From: JAKLKS01 sp964370855
GTDB lineage: Bacteria > Planctomycetota > JAJSAM01 > JAKLKS01
NCBI GenBank assembly: GCA_964370855.1
Contig: CAYJMF010000011.1
Coordinates: 1 to 64,000, forward strand
Direction of reading: 5' to 3'
Length of the DNA: 64,000 nt
The notes beneath the pieces are model-generated. The model ran no database searches, was not told the origin of the DNA, and saw nothing but the letters and a program-made list of their open reading frames with translations. Positions 40,601 to 47,945 of this stretch are shown piece by piece (the stretch's first letter is position 1; every line of letters begins with the position of its first letter). The position numbers and the translations under genes were made by a program.

Positions 40601-43600
40601 GCGCCGGGGGGAACCGCACCGCCGAGGAGGAGGTCTCCTCCGTCCCCGTGACGACGGGGGCCGACGGCCGCGCCGCCGTGAAGGTGAAGGCCGACCGCCC
40701 CGGCGAGTACGCGCTGGTCTTCACGGCGAAGGACGTCCGCGGCAACGTGGTCGAGGGCCGCGCCCTCGTCACCCTCTCCGGCGAGTCCGAGGACCTCTCG
40801 AAGGACCTCCGCCTCGTCTGCGACCGCGAGACCTACCGGGAGGGGGACGACGCGGAGATCCTCGTCAACGTCCCGCAGGCGCCCTGCTCCGTGCTCGTCA
40901 CCTTCGAGGGGGAGCGGGTGCTCGAGCACCGCGTCCTCCGCGCGACGGAGCGCTCCACGACCTTCCGCGCCGCCATGAAGCCCCTCTTCTCCCCCAACGT
41001 CTTCGTGCGGGCGACCCTGCTCCGCGAGGGGGTCCTCCGGGAGAGCGGCGACGAGGTGCTGGTCTTCCGCTACCTCCAGGTCTCCGTGGAGCCGGACCGG
41101 GCGGAGGCGAAGCCCGGCGAGAAGGTCGGCCTCCTCGTCCGCACTACGGACCAGCGGGGCAACCCCGTCCCCGCCGGCGTCGCCGTCTCCGCCGTGGACC
41201 GGGCCCTTCTCCAGCTCCAGGCGGACCGCACGCCGGACCCGCGCCCGACCTTCTACGACCAGCGCCGGACGCTCGGCGTCGCCACCGCGGCCAGCGTCGC
41301 CTTCCTCCCCGGCGGCGTCACCCGGCCCACCAACAAGGACCTCCTCTTCGAGGAGGCCCGCCGCCTCGGCCGCGCCGGGTACGAGCGGATGGTGCGCCAC
41401 GTGGAGGAGGGGAAGGCGGCCCTCGGCCGCGGCGACCTCGACGTCGCCGTGACGGAATTGACGAGGGCGCTGGAGGCCTCCCCGGGCCACTACGAGGCGA
41501 GGGTCCTCCTCGCCCGCGCCTCGGCCCTGCTCAGGGACGCCCGGGATCCGGCGAAGTCCCCGGAGCCCGCCACCGGGGCCGCCCTCGGGGACCGCCTCTC
41601 CCGGGAGGAACTCCGGAAGAAGGCGGAATCCATGGAGAAGAACGCGGACCTGAAGGAGCTGAAGGACAAGGCCCCCCCCCCGCCGGACTCCGGCGGCGGG
41701 ACCCCGACCCCCCCCGCGGCCAAGGCGGGACGCCCCTCCCGCTCCCGCCGCGCCCCCGGGGCGCCGGCGGAGGACGCGCCGATGACCGCCGACGCCGAGG
41801 GGGGCGAGGCGGAGGACGACGCGGAGGTCGCGGAGAACGGGTCCATCGGCATCGGCGGCGGCGCCGGCGGCATGTTCGGCGGACGGCGCGGCGGGCATCG
41901 CAATCTCAAGGTCAACGGCGGGTTCGGCGGCTTCGACGGCGCCCTCCCGGCCCTCTCCATGCCGGCGTCGCTCCGCGAGCGGTTCCTCGACTCCGCCCTC
42001 TGGGCCCCCTCCGTCGCCACCGGCGAGGACGGGACCGCCCGGATCGAGATCGATCTCCCCGACAACCTGACCACCTGGCGCATCGTCGCCCGCGGCGCCT
42101 CCGCCGACACCCTGGTGGGGGAGGGGCGCGGCTCCCTGACGGTCCGCCTCCCGATCCTCGTCCGCACCGAGGCCCCGCGGTTCCTCGGGCAGAGGGACGA
42201 GTCCGTGGCCGCCTCCGTCGTCCACAACGAGACCGGGGGGGCCCTCGACGTCGAGGTCTCCCTCGCCGCCGCGGGCCTCGAGGTCCGCGGCGCCGTCTCC
42301 ACGCAGGCCCGTCTCGAGGAGGGGGAGGTCCGCGCCTTCCCCTGGAGCCTCGCCGGCTCCGCCGCGGGCCTCGCCACGCTGGAGGCGAAGGTCCTCTCCC
42401 CCGCCGCCTCCGACGCCCAGAAGATCGGGCTCCCGGTCCTGCCCCACGGGCTGCGCTGGGTGCGGGCCGCCTCGGGGCCGCTCCGGGACACCGCCGTCGC
42501 CTCCCTCGATCTCCCGGAGAGCATGGTCCCCGGGACCGCGGCGGCGAGGGTCGCCCTCTCGCCCAACCTCGACCGCGTCCTCCTGGACGCCGTCTCCTGG
42601 ACCGGCGGCTTCCCCTACGGCTGCGTCGAGCAGACCGTGAACCGGTTCCTGCCGGCCCTCGCCTCCGACGACGCGCTGCGGCGCGCGGGCGTCCCCGACC
42701 TCGCGCTGCGGGACGGGCTCCGGGATCGCGTGGAGCGGGGGCTGCTCGCGCTCTACGCCCTGCAGCGGGAGGACGGCGGCTTCGGCTGGGCCTCCTCGAA
42801 GGGGGACGCCGACCCGGCCATGACGGCCTGGGCCGTGATGGGGATGCTCCGCGCCGAGCGGCAGGGGTACGCCCTCTCCCCCCGGAACCGCGCCCGGGCC
42901 GTGGAGGCGGCGACGACCTTCTCCCGCGGCGCCGAACCCGACGTCCGCGCCTTCCTCCTCCACGCGCTCGCCTTCGGCGGGGCCGCCGACGCCGGCGACC
43001 TCAGCACCGTGCACCGCTCCCGCGAGACGCTCACGGACCGCGGCCTCGCCCACCTCGCGCTCGCCATGGCGCTCTCGGGCCGCCGCGACCGCGCGGCGGA
43101 GTGCGTCGCGCTGCTCCGCGGCCGCGCCGTGGCCGACGGGGACCGCCTCCACTGGGACGACGGCTCCCCCGCGGCGATGAGGCGCGGGCTCCCCGTGGAC
43201 GCCGGGGAGAAGTCAGCCCACTTCGTCCGCGACGCCGGGCCGACGGCGCTCGCCCTCCTCGCCTTCCTCGAGGTGCAGCCCGACGACCCCGCCGTGGACC
43301 CGGCGGTGCGCTGGCTGCTGGCCAACCGCCGCGGCTCCTGCTGGCGCTCCACCCGGGACACCGCCGCCGTCGTGGACGCGCTGGCCGCGGTGCTCGTGCG
43401 GCGGGGCGTCGAGGCCGTGGAGTGCACCGTGACGGTCTTCGTCAACGACGGCGACGCCCCCGCGGCGACGCTGGAGGTCCGCCCCGTCCCCGGCGGTATC
43501 CGCGAGGCCGTCCTCCCCGCGGGCGTCCTCCGCGCCGGGCGCAACACCTTCCGCCTCGAGAAGAGCGGCGGCGGCACCGTCCACTGGACCGCCGTCGCCG

Positions 43601-45696
43601 AGGCCGTCGTGGACGCCGAGGACATCGAGGCCGCCGGCAACCTGCTCCGCGTCGGCCGCCGCTACGTCCGGTACTTCCCCCGCCGCGAGAACCCGGCGGA
43701 GGGGACCGGCGAGGCGGTGCCCGGCTGGACCTGCTGCGATCCCGCCGCGCGCCCCGGCGACGAGGCGCTCCCCTCCCTCGCCCGGGTCGGTTCCGGGGAC
43801 CTCTTCCGGGTCAGCCTGACCGTGGAGGCCCGCGAGGCCGTGGACTACGTCCTCCTCGAGGATCCCCTGCCCGCCGGCGTGGACGTCGTCGAGGGGCGCG
43901 AGGAGGGCCGCTTCGAGCGCTTCGAGCGGCGCGACGACCGCGTGGTGTTCTTCCTCTCGAAGATCCCCGCCGGGAAGTGGACCTTCTCCTACGTGGCGCA
44001 GGGGGTCTTCCCCGGCGCCTACCACGCCATGCCCGCCGAGGCCTGGGGGATGTACGAGCCCGAGGTGCGCGGCCGCTCCGCGGAGGCGCGGTTCTCCGTC
44101 GAGGCCGAGTCCGGCGCCGCGGCCCGCCGCGGGGACGCCGAGTCCGTGACCCCCGACGAGATCCTGTGGCACGGGCGGCGCGCGCTGGCCGAGTCCCGCT
44201 GGGAGAACGCCCGGGACGGCTTCCGCACCCTGCTCAAGGGCTGGAAGCTCCTCCCGGAGATCGAGTCCGAGGCCTGGGCCGCGGTGCGGACCTCCTGCCT
44301 CCGCCTGAAGGACGAGCGCGGCGCCGTGGAGGCCCACGAGGCCCTCATGGACCGCGACCCCCGCCGGGTCCCCGCCTCCGAGGCCGACGCCCTCGCCATG
44401 GCGCAGGCCTACCACGGGATCGGGGAGTTCGAGCGGGCGGCGTCCCTCTTCCGGAACCTGGCGGACCGGTTCTACGCCCGGGAACGGGCCGTGGCCGACG
44501 CCTACGAGTCCATCGGCGAGCGGGCCCGCGCCCTGGTCCACCGCGCCGAGACGCTGCTGCGCTTCCCCGACGGGGCGCAGTCCGACGGGGAGGAGATGGC
44601 CCTCATCCGCGCGCTCCGCGAGACCCGCCGGGTCTCCGACGGCTCCATCAAGCCGATGCCCGGCGCCCCGGCGCCCTCGGCGGCGGCGGGCTTCCTCCTG
44701 CCCGAGGCCACGGAGCGCCTGCGCATGTTCCTCGCCCACCGCGCCGAGGTGCCCGCCGCCGACGAGGCGGACATGCTGCTCGTGGACACGCTGCGGCGGA
44801 TGGACCTGCTCGACGACTCCCTGTCCGAGGGGGCGCGCTTCGTGAAGCGCTTCCCCGACAGCCGTTACCTCGACGACGTGACGTGGTTCCTCTCCTCGGC
44901 GGCCTTCGACAAGGGGGAGTTCGACCGCGCCGTCTCCCTGGCGGAGCCGCTGCTCGAGGGGACCTTCCCGCGGGACGACGATCCGCGCCGCCGGGACCGG
45001 AGCCCGTTCCGGCCCCAGGCGTGGCACCTCCGGGGCAAGGTGGCCCACCTCCGCGGGGATCTCGCGGAGGCGGTGAAGTGGTACGACCGTGCGCGCTCCT
45101 CCGTCCCCGACGCGGCCGACGCATGGACGTTCCTGACGTCTCCCGCGCTGGAGGTGCCCGAAATCGCCTCCTTCGTGCCGGGGGCGCGGCCCGACCTCGA
45201 GTACCGGCGGCGGAACGTGGACGACCTCCGGATCCGGGTCTACCCGGTGGACTTCATGATCCTGTACGCGGTGCGGAAGGACCTGTCGTCGCTGAACCGC
45301 ATCGACCTCACGGGGATCGTGCCCGCCGCGGACATCGAGGCGGGGCCGGCGAAGGGGCCGCCCCACCGCTGGAGCGCCGAGACGGCGACGCTGCCGGTGA
45401 GCGAGAAGGGGGTCTACCTCGTCCAGTTCGCCGGGAAGGCGTCGGGGGCGTCGGTGGTGGTGCTCTCCAATCTCAAGGTGGAGGTGCAGCAAGCGGGGCC
45501 GCGGCTTCGGGTCTACCTCACGGACGCGAAGTCCGGGGACCCGGTGCCCGAGGTCTACGTGAAGGTCGCCGACGGGAACTCCATCAAGGCGCAGGGCTTC
45601 ACCGACGCGAGGGGGGTTTTCGAGGCGGGGCAAGTGGGCGGCTCGTTCTCCGTGGTCGCCGAGAAGGACGGGTCGTACGCGCTGTGGAGGAGGTAG
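37624..45696 (+). CDS. Giant TPR/alpha-2-macroglobulin-like protein with thioester motif
   Basis: A 2690-residue exported protein. After the signal peptide (about 1-29) come TPR-like repeats (about 30-510), then alpha-2-macroglobulin modules: the MG2-type DRPLYRPGQDAAVKGF near 720, bait-like region, a Glu/Lys- and Gly-rich spacer (about 1355-1440, with IGGGAGGMFGG), the SLRERFLDSALWAPS segment near 1450, and the thioester motif GCVEQ with Cys1667, followed by the alpha-toroid domain (LQREDGGFGWASSKGDADP). A second TPR-like block (about 2170-2480) and more beta modules end the protein. Bacterial homologues such as YfhM, of about 1650 residues, trap proteases; here both ends are extended by TPR blocks. 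GGAGG precedes the ATG. Confidence 0.9.
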   Translation: MRPFPRNSLLACSLAAAALFAGGASLLAGDAADRDREMAACRSLMADRDWAGAEKALEAFVSKHRQGDAVEEAALLLARARLQAGRPEDALSTLVELVRSSPSGLWTEKARWLSADACAALRNWKGAADVLRARDEFLASDDHLRSIAGLYLDVADEAYDGREVSDEFGRKTRVHDWMRALDFYRRARAVKLREGDEGRVSHRIAASALEAGDPGAAAAEWTTLLRDGKPGDLAAEATFGLGRALAATGNPVEARKRFREVADRWTDSEFAPRALVALGETFGPLTTDNADALRRGLDAWREFRRLFSGHADGPSVSFRIGLALANFGDRPGAVKEWEEFLRLWPKHDLAPSAVHAIALAKLGLEDFDGAAAAWKDLLARWPNHALWSEARAMLPKAALARAEAEMREKRWDGAVAAFRAYLDEFPADGDAALGRLRLGDALKEKGETEAALEAWRLVPAKHPEDPRAATAWKRVADFLADVAGDLPAAIREYEGLAARYGNTPEGNGARTILAEMKGKLLEASLERPLGTDRKPRIAFRLRNVDRLRMKAYRVDLEAYVRARGSLAGAENVVTDVVKPDAEWVWQPSEYEPFRLLARTCEVPVQGPGAWIVRAQDEELSATLLVISTDLAAVVKRSPGQTLVFVQGERDGAPVPGAKVILPDGTAAGVTGEDGVWIGGSVAGGLLASKGGSTAFVLGDTGPATTFGYTPRVYLFTDRPLYRPGQDAAVKGFARRVERGAYVCLEGEKVVLTVEDPRGTTVLAREVRTDRFGGIEARIPVTDGAPLGTWRITASYADRSFGTTFEVREFRKPEVEISLRGDRDTWLAGEEIGANVTVRYGAGGVVRGAPLRWRVARQGFSFDGSDLASFASWFKDPAREAERRRRASIEGDVVEVASGELLTDAKGAARITFPTEAGERDAKYVLEVSVRDSGGTWVRDAAEFPVTTQGFYAVARAERKVYRPKEEMALEVFTVDANQSPVAATGRVVVARRRAGGNRTAEEEVSSVPVTTGADGRAAVKVKADRPGEYALVFTAKDVRGNVVEGRALVTLSGESEDLSKDLRLVCDRETYREGDDAEILVNVPQAPCSVLVTFEGERVLEHRVLRATERSTTFRAAMKPLFSPNVFVRATLLREGVLRESGDEVLVFRYLQVSVEPDRAEAKPGEKVGLLVRTTDQRGNPVPAGVAVSAVDRALLQLQADRTPDPRPTFYDQRRTLGVATAASVAFLPGGVTRPTNKDLLFEEARRLGRAGYERMVRHVEEGKAALGRGDLDVAVTELTRALEASPGHYEARVLLARASALLRDARDPAKSPEPATGAALGDRLSREELRKKAESMEKNADLKELKDKAPPPPDSGGGTPTPPAAKAGRPSRSRRAPGAPAEDAPMTADAEGGEAEDDAEVAENGSIGIGGGAGGMFGGRRGGHRNLKVNGGFGGFDGALPALSMPASLRERFLDSALWAPSVATGEDGTARIEIDLPDNLTTWRIVARGASADTLVGEGRGSLTVRLPILVRTEAPRFLGQRDESVAASVVHNETGGALDVEVSLAAAGLEVRGAVSTQARLEEGEVRAFPWSLAGSAAGLATLEAKVLSPAASDAQKIGLPVLPHGLRWVRAASGPLRDTAVASLDLPESMVPGTAAARVALSPNLDRVLLDAVSWTGGFPYGCVEQTVNRFLPALASDDALRRAGVPDLALRDGLRDRVERGLLALYALQREDGGFGWASSKGDADPAMTAWAVMGMLRAERQGYALSPRNRARAVEAATTFSRGAEPDVRAFLLHALAFGGAADAGDLSTVHRSRETLTDRGLAHLALAMALSGRRDRAAECVALLRGRAVADGDRLHWDDGSPAAMRRGLPVDAGEKSAHFVRDAGPTALALLAFLEVQPDDPAVDPAVRWLLANRRGSCWRSTRDTAAVVDALAAVLVRRGVEAVECTVTVFVNDGDAPAATLEVRPVPGGIREAVLPAGVLRAGRNTFRLEKSGGGTVHWTAVAEAVVDAEDIEAAGNLLRVGRRYVRYFPRRENPAEGTGEAVPGWTCCDPAARPGDEALPSLARVGSGDLFRVSLTVEAREAVDYVLLEDPLPAGVDVVEGREEGRFERFERRDDRVVFFLSKIPAGKWTFSYVAQGVFPGAYHAMPAEAWGMYEPEVRGRSAEARFSVEAESGAAARRGDAESVTPDEILWHGRRALAESRWENARDGFRTLLKGWKLLPEIESEAWAAVRTSCLRLKDERGAVEAHEALMDRDPRRVPASEADALAMAQAYHGIGEFERAASLFRNLADRFYARERAVADAYESIGERARALVHRAETLLRFPDGAQSDGEEMALIRALRETRRVSDGSIKPMPGAPAPSAAAGFLLPEATERLRMFLAHRAEVPAADEADMLLVDTLRRMDLLDDSLSEGARFVKRFPDSRYLDDVTWFLSSAAFDKGEFDRAVSLAEPLLEGTFPRDDDPRRRDRSPFRPQAWHLRGKVAHLRGDLAEAVKWYDRARSSVPDAADAWTFLTSPALEVPEIASFVPGARPDLEYRRRNVDDLRIRVYPVDFMILYAVRKDLSSLNRIDLTGIVPAADIEAGPAKGPPHRWSAETATLPVSEKGVYLVQFAGKASGASVVVLSNLKVEVQQAGPRLRVYLTDAKSGDPVPEVYVKVADGNSIKAQGFTDARGVFEAGQVGGSFSVVAEKDGSYALWRR

Positions 45697-45699
45697 GGG

Positions 45700-46185
45700 T
45701 TGAGCCCGACACCCGCACACCACCCTCCGACGATCGGGCCCTGGAAGTGGGCGATGCTGCCGGTCTGTGCGGGCGTGGCCTGGGTGTTCCTCGATTGGGC
45801 CGAGTGGGTCTGGAGATGGCCCCTGAGCGAGTGGGGACTCCCGGCATGGACTCCCGCGTGGCAGCTCGTGGCGGCCATCGTGGTGGGTGCGGGGCTGTGG
45901 TCGGGAGTGGCGATGCGGTCGCGGCTGCCGGCACGGTCACCGAGGATCCTGGTCGTGGAAGTGCTGCTCTCCCTGGCCCTGTGGGCGATGGCCGGCTGCG
46001 CCGTCGCCTACGGGTGGGTGATGGGATCGGATTCAAACCTGGGGCCGCCCATCGCCGTCTTCGTCGCGGGTCCCATCGGGCTGGTCGTCGGCGGCGTCCT
46101 CGGGATGCTGTCATGGGTGGTCCGGGGGCTGCGGATTCCAAGGGCCCCCGCACTCTGGAGGGGCGGGCGGAGAGCGATGCTGTAG
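45700..46185 (+). CDS. Four-helix membrane protein, hypothetical
   Basis: A 161-residue protein with about four membrane segments (residues near 17-33, 54-70, 84-106, 118-142) and an Arg-rich cytoplasmic tail. I do not recognise a family. It starts at a TTG 3 bp after the stop of the alpha-2-macroglobulin gene, so it is probably in the same transcript; an internal ATG at residue 19 is a later alternative. Glycine-rich G-P-I-G-L-V-V-G-G helix packing is visible. Confidence 0.65.
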   Translation: MSPTPAHHPPTIGPWKWAMLPVCAGVAWVFLDWAEWVWRWPLSEWGLPAWTPAWQLVAAIVVGAGLWSGVAMRSRLPARSPRILVVEVLLSLALWAMAGCAVAYGWVMGSDSNLGPPIAVFVAGPIGLVVGGVLGMLSWVVRGLRIPRAPALWRGGRRAML

Positions 46186-46188
46186 GAT
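46183..46188 (+). promoter_or_regulatory. TAGGAT -10-like hexamer before the small-protein/nucleotidyltransferase pair
   Basis: TAGGAT overlaps the upstream stop codon and ends 7 nt before the ATG at 46196. Confidence 0.4.
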
Positions 46189-46195
46189 GGGGGAC

Positions 46196-46408
46196 ATGGC
46201 GCCGACGACCGTCCCCCGGGAGTGGATCGAGGAGTTCGAGGCTGCCGCACGGCGGCCCCTGCGGGAGCGCATGAAGTACGCCTTCATCCACACCTACAAG
46301 CCGGTCCTCGACGACGCGCCCTTCCGGTCCTTCGACACGATGGAGGACTACCGCCGCTGGTGCGAGGCGAATGTCCCCGCGTGGCTAGGGTATGGCCGCA
46401 CCCTTTGA
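46196..46408 (+). CDS. Small partner protein of nucleotidyltransferase
   Basis: A 70-residue soluble protein with EEFEAAARRPLRERMKYAFIH and the end FDTMEDYRRWCEANVPAWLGYGR. Similar short proteins, as I recall them, occur directly before nucleotidyltransferase genes in other bacteria, but I know no assigned function. An ATG three codons earlier (46187) is the alternative start; TAGGAT spacing favours 46196. It overlaps the next gene by 17 bp in another frame, so the two are coupled. A toxin-antitoxin role is possible but not shown. Confidence 0.65.
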   Translation: MAPTTVPREWIEEFEAAARRPLRERMKYAFIHTYKPVLDDAPFRSFDTMEDYRRWCEANVPAWLGYGRTL

Positions 46409-46871
46409 GTACCGCCAGGCCGAGGAGATCGCCTCGGCCTTCGGCAGGCACGGGGTCCGCTACCTGTTCCTGGGGAAGTCCGGTGCCATCCTCCTCGGGT
46501 ACCCCGACACCACCCAGGACGCCGATCTCTTCGTCCAGAAGTCCCCGGAAAACGGGCGGGCCCTCGTGGCCGCCCTCGTCGAGATGGGCTTCCCTCTGAC
46601 GGCGGAGCACCGCGGCGAGATCCTCGCCGGGAAGGACTTCGTGCAGATCCGGTACGGCCCCTTCGACCTCGACCTGATCTTCGCTCCCGACGGTATCGAG
46701 ACCTTCGAGGAGGCGGATCGGCGCGGGATTTCCGTGAAGGGGATGCGGGTGTGCCACATCGATGACATCCTCCGCAGCAAGGAGGCGGCGGGGAGGGTGA
46801 AGGACCGGGAGTCCCTTCCCCGGCTGCGCGCCTTCCGGGACTGGCTGGAGGAGGGCCGCGGAAGCCCCTGA
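46392..46871 (+). CDS. Nucleotidyltransferase-fold protein
   Basis: A 159-residue protein of the nucleotidyltransferase fold (AbiEii/DUF6036-like). The pocket is visible as YLFLGKSGAILLGYPDTTQDADLFV with the paired acidic D-A-D near residues 43-45, and a third acidic site in FDLDLIF. A helical C-terminus (HIDDILRSKEAAGRVKDRESLPRL) follows the family. These proteins adenylylate or otherwise modify tRNA or proteins, and many act in toxin-antitoxin or abortive infection pairs. It overlaps the small upstream gene by 17 bp. Confidence 0.8.
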   Translation: MAAPFEYRQAEEIASAFGRHGVRYLFLGKSGAILLGYPDTTQDADLFVQKSPENGRALVAALVEMGFPLTAEHRGEILAGKDFVQIRYGPFDLDLIFAPDGIETFEEADRRGISVKGMRVCHIDDILRSKEAAGRVKDRESLPRLRAFRDWLEEGRGSP

Positions 46872-46928
46872 CGGACGGGGCCCCCGCGGACGGCTTCTTC
46901 GGGAGGCTCCTGCCGGCGTCCTGCGCCC

Positions 46929-47477
46929 ATGCCGCCCTCCAACTCCCCCGCCTCCTGGAATCGTGTCGCCGTCGTCGGCTGCGGCGGCGCGGGGAAGTCC
47001 CGGTTCTCCGTGGAGTTGGGGCGGCGGCTCGGGCTTCCCGTGGTCCACCTCGACGCCCACTACTGGCGGCCGGGGTGGGTCCCGACGCCGGACGGGGAGT
47101 GGGACCGCGTCCACGCCTCCCTCGTCGCCGCCGACGCGTGGGTGATGGACGGGAGCTACCACCGGACCCTCCGCGCCCGGACGGAGCGGGCCGACGCCGT
47201 CGTCTTCCTGGATCTCCCGACGCGGGCCTGCTTCCGGGGCGCGCTCTCCCGCTGGATCCGGCTCCGGGGATCGGTGCGGCCGGACACGGCGCCGGGGTGC
47301 CCCGAGAGGGTGGACCTCGAGTTCCTGCGGTGGATCGGGGGGTACCGGAAGAGGACGCGGCCGGAGGTGCTGGCCATCCTGCGGGAGTTCGAGGGGAGGG
47401 GCGGGGCGGTCGTCATCCTCCGGAGCCGGGGGGAGGGGGATGGGTTCCTCGAAGCGGTGGGGCGGGAGCCCCGATAG
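46929..47477 (+). CDS. P-loop kinase (adenylate-kinase-like, FlaR/topology modulation family)
   Basis: A 182-residue P-loop NTPase. Walker A is GCGGAGKS (about residues 17-24), followed by LDAHYWRPGW with the conserved W-R-P-G-W motif, WVMDGSYHRTLRART and a lid with Arg residues (GGYRKRTRPEVL). This is the family annotated as DNA topology modulation protein or adenylate kinase-like. Its substrate is unsettled. It stands alone between the nucleotidyltransferase pair and a small membrane protein. Confidence 0.82.
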   Translation: MPPSNSPASWNRVAVVGCGGAGKSRFSVELGRRLGLPVVHLDAHYWRPGWVPTPDGEWDRVHASLVAADAWVMDGSYHRTLRARTERADAVVFLDLPTRACFRGALSRWIRLRGSVRPDTAPGCPERVDLEFLRWIGGYRKRTRPEVLAILREFEGRGGAVVILRSRGEGDGFLEAVGREPR

Positions 47478-47491
47478 CATCCGGGGCGACC

Positions 47492-47689
47492 ATGGCGAAA
47501 GAGACCCCATCTCCGAGGCGAGAGCTGATGGCACTGAGGGGGGTGATGTGGTCCGTCGTGGCGTTGGCGGGGCTTTCGGCAATCGGTTCGGAGAAGTTCG
47601 GTTTCCTGTCGAAGTCCATTCTGGCGTTGGCGGTGGTGGGGGTCATCGTCCTGGAGATTTCGCTGCTGGTGAAACGGCACGAGGAGTGA
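47492..47689 (+). CDS. Small two-helix membrane protein
   Basis: A 65-residue protein with a charged N-terminus (AKETPSPRRELMALRG) and two hydrophobic helices (about 19-33 and 43-60), ending KRHEE. The ATG at 47492 is preceded by TAGCAT 11 nt upstream. No family recognised. Confidence 0.55.
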   Translation: MAKETPSPRRELMALRGVMWSVVALAGLSAIGSEKFGFLSKSILALAVVGVIVLEISLLVKRHEE

Positions 47690-47748
47690 CTTGCGGAAGG
47701 AACCACGGTGCGGGCGCGGGCTTCATCCCCGAAGACTCGCGAACGGCC

Positions 47749-47777
47749 GGAATAGTATCATATTATGATACTATTCC
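47749..47777. repeat. GTATCA-N5-TGATAC palindrome, copy 2 (perfect 12-bp arms)
   Basis: The core is at 47755-47771 and the arms are perfect for 12 bp each side (GGAATAGTATCA and its complement) around TATTA. It lies in the 255-bp gap upstream of the surface-protein gene at 47946. Nothing else is recognisable in that gap. Confidence 0.85.
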
Positions 47778-47945
47778 GCGCCGGAGGGGCGCCCGTGGCG
47801 GGGTTCCGGGGCGCCGTGACGCCCATCAGGCGCCGGGATGAACCGGAGTCGCGGTGGTTCGTTCCCGAAGGCCGTTGGCCCGGGCAGGCCGGCGTTCCTG
47901 AACGTCCTGCCCGGATCGCGACCACGCTCCGTCGGGAGGCCACGC

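Noticed and set aside
37483..43152. Very long minus-strand open frame continuing upstream of truD, opposite the alpha-2-macroglobulin gene.
   Set aside because: It is antisense to a gene with clear domains, has a proline/glycine/arginine-biased composition and no family motifs. Long empty frames are expected at this GC.
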